Part shown: positions 32,601 through 35,851 of the stretch, piece by piece
Layout: each line of letters opens with the position of its first letter
Numbering within the stretch: the first letter of the stretch is position 1
DNA from: Elusimicrobiota bacterium
GTDB taxonomy: Bacteria > Elusimicrobiota > Elusimicrobia > Elusimicrobiales > UBA9959
Reading direction: 5' to 3'
DNA length: 35,851 nucleotides
Assembly (NCBI GenBank): GCA_009773155.1
Contig: WOVA01000024.1
Span: forward strand, 1 to 35,851
Notes under the pieces: model-generated
The model's input: only the letters and a program-made list of their open reading frames with translations
What the model was told of the DNA's origin: nothing
The model's database searches: none
Translations under genes and position numbers: made by a program

Positions 32601-35450
32601 GCCGGTGGAGAGCCAGAGGCGGTCGCCGGGATAGGCCGAGCCCGGGCAGGTGACGAAACCCGTCCCGTTGTAACAACTGACCACCGGCGCGATCTGCCGC
32701 AGGGCGACATAAACGACCCCAGGCGTCCGCAACTCGCCGGGCGGGGCGTCCTGCGCCGTGCCGGAGATAGTGTTGATCGTGGACTGCGTGCCGGTCGGCG
32801 CGGTGGCCCTGGAGTCGGGCGGCGTGGTGTCCCCGGTGAAAAAATTGGTGGTGTACTGCGTCTGCAGGTTGGCCACGATGTCGCGCACGCGGCTCATGGC
32901 ATAATAGGTGGTGCCGTTGGCGATGGCGCCGCCGGGCAGATTATAGGCCCAGGTGCCGGAAGAGGCTCCTGTGAAAGCGGCGGTATTCCATTGCCTTGAG
33001 GCCAGCGTGAAACCGGCGCCGTCCCACCACCGATTGTCGGACAGCCGCTGTATGGCCAGTTCAACGCCAGCGGCGGCGATACCGGCCTCAAAACTTCTGG
33101 CGCCCGACCAGCCGTGCAGGTTCTCCACGCTGTCGTCGGCCGTGCCGGTTATGGCGGGGACCGCGCCGATGAAGCTGTTATGCGCCGGGAAGGCGACGAC
33201 CGAGGCCGGCGTGCTGTAATCCACCACGAAAGTGAAAGTGGAGAAAAAAGCGCCGAGGTTGTTGTTAAGCGCCTGGTCCTTGGCGAAATGGTAGATATCG
33301 TAGCGGTAGCCGTCCTCCTGCGAGGCAGGGCTGATAGGTTTGGACCAGGGCTGGGTGCCGTCCACGCCGAAAGTGTCGGACTGGGTGGCGCTGGTCCAGT
33401 TGTTATTGATGAAGCTCCAGTAAGCGTTGTCGGAACGGCGGAAGCGCAGGCGGACCTCGCTGACGCCGGAAGGCTCGGTGCCGGCGTCAAAGGAAGTGCC
33501 GGTGATAAGCCCCGTGGCCACGGCCAGGGCATAGGAGGATGGCGCGGTGACGCCGGTGACGGGGATGGTATTGTCGAAAGTGAAGACATGCGCCGAACTG
33601 CCGTCGGCATTCTGGTTATTGTCGATCTGCGCGTTTGAGGGCGTCAGCTGCCAGTTGCCGGCCGCGTCTACAGCCCTGGCCCACACCGAGAAGCGCAGGT
33701 TGTTGACCGGCTGCAGGGACGGCAGCGGGATGGTCCAGGCGCCGTTGTTATAGGTCGCGGTGCTCCAGCGGGTATACTTGGCGGCGGTGTCGTCCCAGTC
33801 CGAGATGGCGTTATTGTAGGTGCCGAGCCAGGTGGCGTTGAACGAGCCGCGGGCCTTGACCATGACGTGTACGGCCGCAACGACGCCGGTGTCGGTGGCC
33901 ACGCCGTAAAGCGCCGGCACGCTGTTATAGTAGCCGCCGGTCACCGGCATGGTCGAGACGGCCACCGGCAGGATATTGTCGAACTTCACCAATCTGCCGA
34001 CGCCCGCGGGAATATCGGCATTGCCCGGTTCGGAGCCGCCGGGACCGAATTCCCGGTTTTGGGCCCGGTCATAAGCCCAGGGGACGGCCAGGTAATCCCT
34101 CCTGCCAAGACCGGCTATAACCGACTGCATGGCCGACGGGACGCTGTAGGTCCAGGTCAGGACCGCTCCGCCGGCGCCATAAGGCGCGGTGTCCACGGCG
34201 GTCTCGTACCAAAGCGGATTAGCGGCGTCGAACGCGGTGGCGCCGTTCCACCAGCCGCCGCCCACCAGCCGGACGGCCATTTTGACCGTATGCGTGCCCA
34301 GGCCGGCCTCGTATGTCCGCGCCCCGAAACGCTCATCGGAGGCGGTGCCGGTTATCGCCGGCAATGCCTTTACGAACTCCGCCGAAGGCGAAACGACCGT
34401 TGAGGTCGGGATCTCCAGATCATAGGCGGCCTCCGCCGTCGCCGGGGCCGAATGATTGCCGGCTATATCCGTGGCGCGGGCCAGGTAGCGGTATTTTTTG
34501 TCGTTGACGAAAACGATGTTGGGGTTGTTATAAGTCCAGTCGGCCGCTGTCCCCTGCGCCGGCAGCCAGACCGGCGCCGCGCAGCCGGTGAAAAGCGAGC
34601 CGTTAAAGCAGTTGAGATAATTGCCGCTGCCGTCTATCTCGCTTATGGCCACCGCCGCGGTGCTGGGCCCGGTAAAAGGCGAGGTTTGATTATTGGCCGA
34701 GACGCCGGCCAGCGGCGTGGAAACCGAGATGGCTGAATAAGTCGCGCCATGCTTGGGATGCGACATCGTCGCCAGCGGCCCGGTAATATCGTAGGTAAAT
34801 GTCTTCGTGGACCAGACGGACGAGAAATTATTGGCATAATCCACCGCGCGCGTTACGGCGGTATAAACGGTGTCGTCCCTCAGCATAGCCGGCGGCACGG
34901 TATAGTACCAGGAGGTCGGTCCGGCTTTCGTGGAATTTATCCAGATCTCGCCCGCCTGCCAGGCCGAGCCGGTCCAGTGGCGGGTGCCGTCAACACCCGA
35001 GGTGGAGATCTTTATTTCAGCCCTGTTGAACCCGGCCAGCTCGGCATTGGCGGTGCCGCGGATCTCGGCCAGCGCCCCGGCGGCATCAAAAGTCGGAAAA
35101 GTTATCAAAACCGAAGGCGGCGTGGTGTCAATTATAACCTCCACCGCCGCGCCGAAACCCCCGGAATTCTGCGGCACGGCATTATCCAGGCCGCGCGTCT
35201 GTATCATGTATTTCCGGTCGGAAACTATGTTAACCGCGCCAAGCGTAAAATCCCAGCTGGGCGCGGTAAAAGCGTCGGGTTCGAATTCGGAGGGCGTGAT
35301 AGACCAGGCCAGGCCGGTCCAATAATATGTGGTCTGTCCCTCAAGCCTGCCTATGCGCAGCTTTATATTGGCCACGGCGGTAACCCCGCCGGGCGAGTCG
35401 GCGGCGGTCCCGGTTATAGTCCAGGCGCCCGCGGGATTGACCGCGCCCAT
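10455..35450 (-). CDS. Giant multi-domain surface protein (adhesin-like), 5' partial and frameshifted
   Basis: This frame alone gives 8,331 residues, ending KVGVIH. The ATG at 35450 is not the true start: the repeat pattern continues upstream in another frame to the window edge, so the real N-terminus and signal peptide lie outside. Order from the N-terminus: about 30 Ig-like modules in this frame (to about 23,940), about 17 invasin/filamin-like modules (to about 17,330), about 7 modules with acidic D-x-N-x-G loops (to about 12,050), Asp-rich loops (DLNGDGVPDNFD, DFNNDGVADSIE), two fibronectin-III-like domains (about 11,650-10,820) and a final domain of about 110 residues (NYPNPVD, ITYTLNSDAEVSITIYDLLG, GGYIVRIKA) resembling FlgD Ig-like or type 9 sorting domains. 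No enzyme domain is seen. It is probably an extracellular fibre or adhesin. The stop lies about 115 bp before the promoter of the next operon. Confidence 0.92.
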   Translation of the reverse strand: MGAVNPAGAWTITGTAADSPGGVTAVANIKLRIGRLEGQTTYYWTGLAWSITPSEFEPDAFTAPSWDFTLGAVNIVSDRKYMIQTRGLDNAVPQNSGGFGAAVEVIIDTTPPSVLITFPTFDAAGALAEIRGTANAELAGFNRAEIKISTSGVDGTRHWTGSAWQAGEIWINSTKAGPTSWYYTVPPAMLRDDTVYTAVTRAVDYANNFSSVWSTKTFTYDITGPLATMSHPKHGATYSAISVSTPLAGVSANNQTSPFTGPSTAAVAISEIDGSGNYLNCFNGSLFTGCAAPVWLPAQGTAADWTYNNPNIVFVNDKKYRYLARATDIAGNHSAPATAEAAYDLEIPTSTVVSPSAEFVKALPAITGTASDERFGARTYEAGLGTHTVKMAVRLVGGGWWNGATAFDAANPLWYETAVDTAPYGAGGAVLTWTYSVPSAMQSVIAGLGRRDYLAVPWAYDRAQNREFGPGGSEPGNADIPAGVGRLVKFDNILPVAVSTMPVTGGYYNSVPALYGVATDTGVVAAVHVMVKARGSFNATWLGTYNNAISDWDDTAAKYTRWSTATYNNGAWTIPLPSLQPVNNLRFSVWARAVDAAGNWQLTPSNAQIDNNQNADGSSAHVFTFDNTIPVTGVTAPSSYALAVATGLITGTSFDAGTEPSGVSEVRLRFRRSDNAYWSFINNNWTSATQSDTFGVDGTQPWSKPISPASQEDGYRYDIYHFAKDQALNNNLGAFFSTFTFVVDYSTPASVVAFPAHNSFIGAVPAITGTADDSVENLHGWSGARSFEAGIAAAGVELAIQRLSDNRWWDGAGFTLASRQWNTAAFTGASSGTWAYNLPGGAIANGTTYYAMSRVRDIVANLQTQYTTNFFTGDTTPPDSRATAPTGTQSTINTISGTAQDAPPGELRTPGVVYVALRQIAPVVSCYNGTGFVTCPGSAYPGDRLWLSTGTTGNPTGQPAAWTWDTAHINWANNADYDVQALAEDKAGNRRPLPGALSPDLTFRFVSPAADTAITQPAAEMGNYRPSDVLSVAGTGTNLRASNSVEIHIRRLKTPASWWYEPGPYWVNNDTWTFVAHTAGSWSMGISGSSAFHIDNASYTISAAGWNSANEQETPPTLRTIILDNTRPVGAVLSPSSQYLNSMPVISGTAADPGRDELPSDYREGMSHVRVMIKDLFAGTYWNGSSFAAFGPASELAATGTLNWSTTTLVNPALLDGRNYRLFAKPYDKAGNRDDSEATMPQFGVVFDTAPPVSGIVYPAQKQVLRALSPLAGTAADPAGAYAPNLKSDLGRVAVQLYDEAGVKWWHHGAGAFSVLSSSFNIVSGTDSWTYTHPNLQASLETGKYYILRSSAVDRAGNPQTSVTNGVSSITFVWDTTPPQAFFAVPAEGGRYRPSVLTGVSALNGTASDAPLPGITDQLNKAQINLSYLESAVTYYWTGAAFSSWTVTFDTAWQDVVGAASWSYPFDGAKWVSDKEYTLLVRAFDKAEPLGAHGGNESPWTRVKFVVDGTPPVSRVSTPTAGSYIQASLPAISGTSFGGLSGLQSGASGLRLRVYYTQGVNTYYWRGTAALGWALNSPTDLPVNFTASASTVTWNYPPVGYEPPSISTNNQVYNFSISGQDLAGNAETYAAISVTSDFYYPVIVISTPMAGANAFYGPARALSQLRGDAADSPAGIAPPLLAQLANISEDGAVKPKWDGSQWSVVASTWMIVTGQLPWTFSAPAWPENKRFRLELTGTDNAGNSPPAGTYIREFIYDVNKPSSSITGLSATGFRNASQVAALAGAAQDWVHFTSTQAWSGLLPDGVEIQVVDPAGNTYTGSGWDGGSNWRKAVFTKTNVVNDSQLGEIIRTVDWSYPRAPDTWPPALAEKSTYTVRVRALDRSLNLENYVQASFCYDASAPTATVIMPGNFAYKALPLISGTVLEAVSALNPVDGVQVAVQRGDNRYWNGTGWDVAFVPASHWKNATSFGGGNWSHADANLDADFNSLLGLNAALQYRVYVRAKDVTGNISRSDAAPSNPDASFTIDPIIPVSGVVAPSSGAYLNAPIAAMEGTASDWSGGVPSGLNNVRMRLSRLNSGGVRTYYNWTFNSWSSNPPDWTFENVDGALDNWSKAVTPTAFTGVNNGDGYRFEIQSEARDNTRPVNGGPNIEVAYATSTFTLDRSTPAVHVSSPAHLGFFSRMPSLYGTAADPAGPGGRASGLLSVEYELSDLDRSPAQYWNFNSQAWQPGYVSSVTAPSGNWTMTALPVNNPLAANSWAVGRSSATFALRVRVYDLAGNQSVFQVNRATFTLDLQEPDSRVTIPAVEDGSLQTLSSIEGTADDVTSGVAAVQLRIQQDTAQTDCAEPAFNGQYWNGSAWQAGSAWLPAAGYDAFTKAWTYSSGGVTFKPQCFYVITSSASDVAGNGESTFGSRRFKFTPPPAVTRVLVPGNLRYQKAMTIISGTANADTKSLALEVRRLSDNNYWNFGSQVWQGTAVSTAGLSHAAGSWSHNLNLPALTHNSSYTLRSIGTNFSDVQELSPVLVQIYFDTQPPEPSVTLPAAGAVYYRSLPKLGGPVADPPGTSPPAAGVDRAWAQLQADNGPHGGRYWNNVLSTFTAVWTRDDNEGAFHVAGSSWSFGLSYSTAALLDGVQYSARAMAADRTYNNGALEGNASALSGAVQFHYDVSVPTAAVASVAGGQVRSAVDIASGTLSETMVLANAALPPGGQIAAVRLRLKDNKLNQYWTGAAWNISAASYWDAAVHQSSWSSVSLPAWADNGNYTLWAEAEDKAGNIQTIFSGNGSSATFLTDKAAPLTAVVFPAAASKLSSLPGLSGTALDPNPPSNAGIAGAANVQAQLSYLFAGNTYYYDNAAAFSSSTLNDANSWWPATGWTAQGPSSGTWYYAPAGLAGALVPNRVYRAAARARDNALPQPNPADPMANVSANANIVYDVTPPVSRVTSPVHNSVRRSLPSITGTALDNLAGISTLGQIELAIQEISPGAGHWDGVAPGTFTLTAESFYALSGGSLGGSYDGFNWSILAPALRDGYAYRIKIRARDDVSPPNQETAVSSVTFTFDTSAPNAAITSPAGLPDSRGNVKALSQIAGTAYDMFGVRSASASVQEADTLLYYSAQTSTFSSASQVWLTAALSGSGPAYTWTLAAPPFQDNRNYNFQVIAGDIAGNILTPPTPTVIRYDVTPPAGRVLAPADNAYLRSLPSVSGTAQDLNSNPSGVAGTQVKVQRVSDGHHWNGSIWTGPEAWLGAVAGSPWTKNTQLPPADNFAGLVDGQQYIAQARSYDVAGNTQSVLLAGNSFRFDVSSPTAHIGTPGGNLRYNSLTLIAGTAADTFNVTWPRVRIYDIGLNKYWLDGSGSCGGTALPNWVGTECGSFPDVWNLAVSSSSAGGSFNWNYPSSQVTWPDRDNELRMDVRAYDEAGNYGVASSTFSFDRTPPVSRILYPPANEVLYSSMAALSGTSLDLTSGINDVRIRMWYLSGGATYYWVPVAPHWGTSDSGWQSIAGAPGPKLVNNPWSYTNSNFTNPGTINFAWKEGTHDGGNGKRFHVVTRAIDATTNEEVMYSTRTFIFDNEPPMSRPVVPGPDRAYREITLLSGTSVDQVTSVQSAVISILGQDEDGGPKYFNGSSFINATETWLPVTNLYPSSWTYTNGLLVFTDKRHYVVKSSATDSIGNVQSVVGQSRFLYDVTAPSSTVLNPLNGAVYNDNKVVLGNAVDPGFTSGIDGTGSGVYPSLGWHAGKAELLVFRDTAPYMTDAGPLLYGSWDASGYFWNGSTWTPVSGGPVWVQAQYTDSLGNWQYSGLVCVSTSIPCWVRGDAYAAWVRATDNAGVVQTNLSQGPKFYIAAPAQSFLVTVTQNPMTAGSDVGMTVEARDGPDGTGNRASAYQGTVNFYIDGVPGGPETMDTDSVLDDIYGLPPQTAFASTDYGIKTFQFKLRKAAARGMRVEDRDNPAVYGTRNVTVNPTSADRVQVIADYDPAGQMPAPGTPAGRAGSPRTKPAGSSIPFLLQVTDKFWNLVVSSAASVYVTDSDPNNAAASPDGVSVFTGSTTLNRVFVSADPAGWTVSASGQGLFTNASNPSSPVPVIANAADRLLALLPGEERRQGKYSVEPFGKSGLPADQQAGSTFTVIVYGVDPYYNTDPTAVFQVAADIPTDLYDLTPATRSLSAGVTTFAFTPVTASSHSIRAQSGSLPSATSSYMTPNPAAVWWNRPVRLHMVPAGRALAPGLPPYGSNPSPGGKSGTAATLTAGVTTQVTVYLTDDYYNVVRGTTPFIAVSSNTPVAELRFNNDPNIVARGLAPLPYQKSLVAGATTFSFPPVTRNQSPGLSVSVIDTGLNLGTKFSTDTVSGLIVNPDAPVALQLLVPSDSTGGEQPAEGTIAGKTGTPGPLTAGTAYTIRVRAVDAYNNLSPDGRQVKLTSNDIYADHPARQPLAGGEAIINGFVPSAATGYLAINAVDDDTLTPKLSTQTAAGVTVNAGAAARMLFVLPTQYLVPGKTVSPFGVAGNISTQTAGNAFTAMLYAADSRYNRVYGVNRAGVPVSSDDPFVPSVGSYPMSDGAATVSGVIFRTAGLRAMTAADPDAVLSNAQSGQVPVSPNIPTRLRALPPGESRVPGSTANGRAGPPAGQQAGVPFNVTVDITDAFWNLVPGASQQIRLVPDDPYASVVPSTQVITTSATFTVTPIRSGPLYLLAEMTGSPPDWGPSLAKDTATVVNVAFGAARRLLLVLPGENFAPGSVVSGGKSGAPSTALRAGSSFGVRVGVVDDYFNLVTGRAADVRVNTPTDPYAAAVATAAVNTAVGYTGLMYANLKLAATHHLTAMDFSATGLGDDPKSSTFTIRPADPVGLQVVLPGEIRLGGSGTYPAPGKTVTPSTQTAGAAFFAQVNLVDSYMNRFTDLSVGPTVYLVTSDAYDIEPSSQALNNGVLQIPLTMVTRAASAWLKVWPVAAADNNVCGGNFPSGVCLNDDAAARASFKVWASTGTRLEVVLPGQALAEGRCDSSPPCRAGLSSPGRSGTVSPYTIGSGSLFPNVYLTDRFYNKVSEQTGAAQDSNPVAVMPEVRVAMPQDALAASPPPQTLVSGAATFSIEPRTSLSTYTVTAATTPASAASYALGVSTLVVHPGPVARLNYVLPSTNTVAGQPFSASLYALDAYGNICSTGPNVYVGTAAFVVETQPNPNQQTGLLSNSVYFSSASAGVRALTDWFTFRKAGVNTLGAHDSQFHGVNVSPLVSINVSPGPPSVYKVTPDTDQEVGAGSLSSPGRQALSAQLTDAYDNNISSAGLPAYMQIAEVSGPQGRFEYYSDPAWYDMGTSTLVYTDSFGRIGVSTAVAYRISTRAGDWAQIWVGTVTINLLDNYRARRQNVTGRLTTTGGTPTKLLYVSSQAAADAGILEFPGTGAAFTVERRDDFDNITKQGQTDVYLVVLASHVAVHTGLGRSLGSFGTAGDYGFRNIINDQFIAAVSILPGQSQASYRYHDSVASYSGISPSSNTAEGGRPGFWHLIAQSGTMQSAVHQLQVNPQAIAKVSFSNQQRAMVAAKITNPLGETQVFRAELRDTFNNPRITTAAVQVLFSTVTRQDSTVNNSFGFSASTTLAGGFPPIFASTISFVTIPIDGYSATFYYLDTTASSVYAVAVPTRPIIGLSVPARQEWTASTQSVTVTPDYTYRVNVRSGAGQILTAGATSQMFTLAVEDLYGNPTAVGPGQEDAPGQGIKFSLLSNSAGGVRFASPQASSGFVVQPGTATLKLGESATSFFLIDTLMSAPTHQLTVNTVVSKGWIPAVASYTVVAAPPHHISFHTPPRRLVAGTTVQYADYTLGTTTPTMITVALKDIYGNITTTGSAVNVRFSATRNSTYGGIDPDQPTESANPSWKLLNTSPIDMTIFAGQSYSSLYVWDTVVGTAPVTAQGSIPADGVTFPPISQGQRITPNEADYFTLHHGYTLASPLRVLTPGTVTLLARDRYGNQAAGDLVNGRYYTGKINMATNSRGSADLRDYLTSTTDYTFAPADQGRRELRLENTFVETLKVSVTDYNRPQIHGYTNDGARGKPAGSSGDVVLSGMVITPTDMAPEDPLPSAKTSIGINKIALYQGDGNIADVPGPVVMLRLTMQTTPAGSPPAYLKSIQVKSSGTLAWSDVTRIGFYADNPYAGQLGMLDVESTLGGEPVDFFVSSGTYDTGLGSWKFDDLHIKVSTAVLITNSPKNFFLAVRISTVAATPRSLALVLDNPSFVVLDSALVGVAYNNFPLKTSTSPVRNQPATIKISGSDIAAWWQPTVGGVQQPLGKYNYVDQGVGRAGMLKIKAWTDNFIGTIRSFRIIKTGSGSGANLRSMRLFLDSSGGNPALGDGDFQPSIDKEITDPLNPPLFNPNDPDQFTLPLLAPKVDGEISQSTRTYFVVYEFSPDAVPDQTHGARLETAGVSLLDGQVAAFSPINSSTVPVKATADKLRLADVNKSPPNDFSKPTAVTQNDRDKAVARLTMRVEGDTGAVVWRGLKLDRWITAGENGGSPVHNKVTDVGKISLWHDSTGDGLLQTTGTVRDTEVLLVGAKNRTFPYDVLRSSALASDTTFYVSDIQKYFSTDSPFPRAPGRLIINDAQVNPSLKEVVYYTGVDNALNAFTGVVRGAESTAAMAWSSGTVVSGQAVLPLVGDGGNLDGQSIYAAEKDYFVTFDIDPLATVDGLANIGLSMRGTDYFAVSPSTKGVSGVNIGVTPPGKSVSLVGRIREYADKVRITSTDTVAGATLQQKAVDQPIIAFTAATDVADAQWRWMLVYASGTPLADGTAVPDVSRVKIWYDADNNSYLGGSDVLIGSGTFGNTVYGPLVARVSLNSPVTLHTEGRALLQGISQRYFVTYDITDSALPNDAIGNPRYLGAYLKADSFANTSPTVDDPAKNAFSLPNALDAASPLPFESKVREIISAPSTVTVQSQPVFAPPAGGSANSVRLAQDITATGPQDTVLVTSTAGLPTSGYLAAGNEILYYNALHPTVPALSLVERGRFGSPAGIHSSGTALGVMSFQGDVNVPLLKLTMTTDGYGVRWESVRLARRQPAPLAGYDADAAVIRVWKDNGNGVFDRDPVTGGNLTDTIVGSGVFGNNEPVGRATIKVVDPALRGQQYVVVSATPTVYFVTVSLDKASNFSHNAMTPPNDVFGLEVQTEGNFTFGPAGSGHSAWFPEPVRSPVNVVMPTINIMTLEPEDISPVELTQADRNVGLLSMKMKTDLTSSKVEAIRIGRTGTSNDSDIDLIKVWGDSNGNCLFDAQDRAVDASGLPPNLMSYGNESFVEGNVNIVLKKPIIVTTTPLCAFISYDVSQFAVIGSTMGLFIGGTDYFRIGIPNTVVLTTAPIRTTPIKVKEVPSDVVLGAYDSAYDLLNQGGVGQAQVGAAMVRFNLITAAGNARWSGMKLQRTGASNDPNSPFGRNTDVKFIHIYQDSNQNDTLDINDINVSRAETRVARVVTSTDTTPFQLVVESTAGFPAAGSLYLAGAELMKYSGTGLDAGSGKPYLTVTERGRRLGELNTPKMDHAAGVAAVKVDLYDQDNPLNTQAQIHLSQVQTLSPLAQTYFVVYDIGETAVKANKVGVRVSDRSWLTVNAPHDVSPVIYMNVSRTLPKGTFTSEYPYASTLVPIRAVTLRVGGADMAPRSAERNTANVHLLTLTLNTESDYVNIGRLDLRQTGTISTTTANLGDGDFSELALWKDDGDRVFSSVRDRRVARVLNSSMSFKGGVSLDILDGQLPYVAVSTAPAVFYLSGSIGSVDRSGADTLGHTAGVNLDYFFNLKGPNGLALAAGQSVYDAFPKASGQVLVVPGVIRSIAEYGRIFIADNGYPAYAILDSSGNVVTGPNGRPQADTSRWIYGYTASGCKADEPLIDLNGDGVPDNFDFTGAGKCVNVSLTGSLTPSYNLDNDAYGFLDYDFNNDGVADSIEMVDGRPVYSLGGIGPIPAEAVVPSAWQAELTSVYAKWPPASSPVASYELAVSENFDSPISHSKKWIPVGDNLSGKISVPSMITYAVGRLLDRIDDNTVSFRVNKKFDKSLTGKTYFVFVGNEIMEVTSDGAEPHTAFTIVKRAAMGSRRVPHAANEPVSGGLGGLGAYVVSVRGVTLGGQYIPETDGAPLVVRRPDTVAPPRPADPAPELESGDNFKYLVKWARTNDREDLESGIISYELQERAGTNPVWRTLSTIPYLAADFLSYWVGDPLQSPGEKPRPAGSYYTYRVRAWDNAGNYSPWSQTSAPAGTTIGTEVLSNVSNYPNPVDLRKGGVEGRTMITYTLNSDAEVSITIYDLLGYVVREWSLSHGQPGARQGPNFHPWDGRNGLGGIVSKGGYIVRIKASSPKGSKTILRKVGVIH
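12050..17330 (-). repeat. Acidic-loop (probably calcium-binding) repeat array in the giant protein
   Basis: Seven modules of about 190-270 residues share the pattern: core strand, then a W/Y/F-x-D acidic loop, then a strand ending YFV-x-(Y/F)-D-I. Loop examples are WHDSTGDGLLQ (about 15,910), WYDADNNSYLGG (about 15,100), WKDNGNGVFDRD (about 14,290), WGDSNGNCLFDAQD (about 13,730), YQDSNQNDTLDIND (about 13,190) and WKDDGDRVFSS (about 12,400). LFLDSSGGNPALGDGDF near 16,470 is the most diverged. The loops resemble dockerin or EF-hand calcium sites. Confidence 0.75.
17330..23940 (-). repeat. Invasin/filamin-like repeat array in the giant protein
   Basis: About 17 modules carry the signature AG-x4-V-x3-D-x(Y/F)-x-N, for example AGTAYTIRVRAVDAYNNLS and AGSSFGVRVGVVDDYFNLV. 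This pattern is typical of bacterial Ig-like (invasin-type) domains in adhesins. Between about 20,400 and 23,200 the modules are joined by a linker of the type LPGE...PG...GKSG...AG. Confidence 0.8.
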
Positions 35451-35851
35451 ACCGACCGCGTCCTCATAACCCGCCTGGCGCGGACAATGTAGGAATAACC
35501 GTGCGTAAACGCGGCGGCCGGCGGCATAATGGAATGGGTCCAGGACGATACAGTCACATTCGGCGCGTGTACCGTGGATGTACCCCAGTAAACTTCGGCC
35601 TCTTCGGTCTGCGCGGCGTCCCAGGCAGTTGTATCCCAGCGCCAGTATCTTAAACCGTCCCCGCCCTGGGCCGGCCTTCTTACATGGACCAGCGCCTTAT
35701 CCAGCCTGCCGGCGCTGCCGCCGGGGCCGGCAATATCCCAGGCGGTGCCGACAATGGCGCCGAGCGAGGACCTGACCTGGTTGTTCGCGGCCGCGACCGT
35801 GGAATTGACAGCCACAAAATCCGTTATCCTGGCCGTCGGCGAAGTTCTGTC
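23940..35851 (-). repeat. Ig-like repeat array at the N-terminal side of the giant protein
   Basis: About 31 modules of roughly 128 residues follow one pattern: D-x-x-(P)P, x-S-x-V, then SLP-x-I-x-GTA-x-D, then an aromatic YWNG-x-x-W, then W-x-Y, then YxxxxRAxDxAGN and FxxD. Copies have diverged at DNA level and I see no long identical nucleotide tracts, so the array is old or under diversifying change. The count includes the module in the other frame at the right edge. Confidence 0.8.
35414..35851 (-). CDS. Upstream part of the giant surface protein in a shifted frame, 5' partial
   Basis: This frame is open from the window edge and contains one more Ig-like module: RTSPTARITDF, then SLGAIVGTAWDIAG, YWRWDTTAWD, SSWTHSIM and HGYSYIVRAR, which are the same landmarks as in the neighbouring modules. 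It then runs into a stop at 35414, while the module's expected continuation appears in the giant frame (QAGYEDAVGMGAVNPAGAWTITGTA). The two frames join if one base is missing near 35,470-35,480. This is either a sequencing or assembly error or a real disrupted gene. A GTG at 35815 is not a real start. Confidence 0.8.
   Translation of the reverse strand, partial: DRTSPTARITDFVAVNSTVAAANNQVRSSLGAIVGTAWDIAGPGGSAGRLDKALVHVRRPAQGGDGLRYWRWDTTAWDAAQTEEAEVYWGTSTVHAPNVTVSSWTHSIMPPAAAFTHGYSYIVRARRVMRTRSVWARSIPRAPGL

Noticed and set aside
32821-32845. A TGGTGTCCCCGG string resembling one arm of the 27-bp palindrome inside the giant gene
   Set aside because: There is no second arm, and the codons fit the normal module sequence (GDTTPP), so it is a chance match.
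23940-35851. Ig-repeat array as a possible CRISPR or DNA satellite
   Set aside because: The periodicity is at protein level (about 128 residues) and nucleotide identity between units is low; there are no short identical repeats with spacers.

Overview
This is a high-GC chromosomal window from a diderm bacterium. All convincing genes lie on the minus strand, so transcription runs from position 35,851 towards 1. The outer-membrane porin-like protein of the PorV/UPF0164 type, the lipoprotein, the OmpA-domain stator subunit and the enormous Ig-repeat surface protein with a FlgD-like C-terminus suggest an Elusimicrobiota-type or neighbouring uncultured lineage. That placement is an inference from gene style, not from a phylogenetic marker.

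Layout in transcription order. (1) 35,851-10,455: a giant surface protein gene that enters from beyond the right edge and carries an apparent frameshift near 35,470. More than 8,400 residues are visible: about 31 Ig-like modules, about 17 invasin/filamin-like modules, about 7 calcium-loop modules, fibronectin-like domains and a C-terminal FlgD/sorting-like domain. (2) 10,454-10,137: a regulatory interval with a near-consensus sigma70 promoter, a GEMM-I cyclic-dinucleotide riboswitch and a possible intrinsic terminator overlapping the start of the next gene. (3) 10,136-8,574: a PorV-like beta-barrel protein with C-terminal TPRs. (4) 8,447-6,489: a single-chain fusion of a signal peptide, a FliF C-terminal-like periplasmic domain, one membrane helix, FliG middle and C domains and TPRs. 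(5) 6,277-4,034: a 747-residue proline-rich/coiled-coil protein. (6) 3,918-2,078: flbD, motA, motB. (7) 2,075-1,335: a lipoprotein. (8) 1,254-172: mnmA, a tRNA thiolase.

Most notable system: a flagellar-type stator (MotA/MotB), FlbD and a one-protein FliF-FliG 'rotor' sit together with no rod, hook, filament or export genes in view. They are next to an outer-membrane protein and a giant adhesin, and downstream of a cyclic-dinucleotide riboswitch. The FliG and MotA residues known to form the electrostatic torque interface are changed together. This may be an undescribed envelope-spanning motor that powers gliding, adhesin movement or secretion rather than flagellar rotation.

A second layer is a family of palindromes. 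Four large inverted repeats sit at gene borders. A 27-bp palindrome is inserted in frame in three of the motor genes, each time adding a nine-residue peptide (GDTMPHGVP or a close variant) in a disordered linker. This resembles protein-coding palindromic elements such as those of Rickettsia. No stretch over 300 bp lacks a gene.
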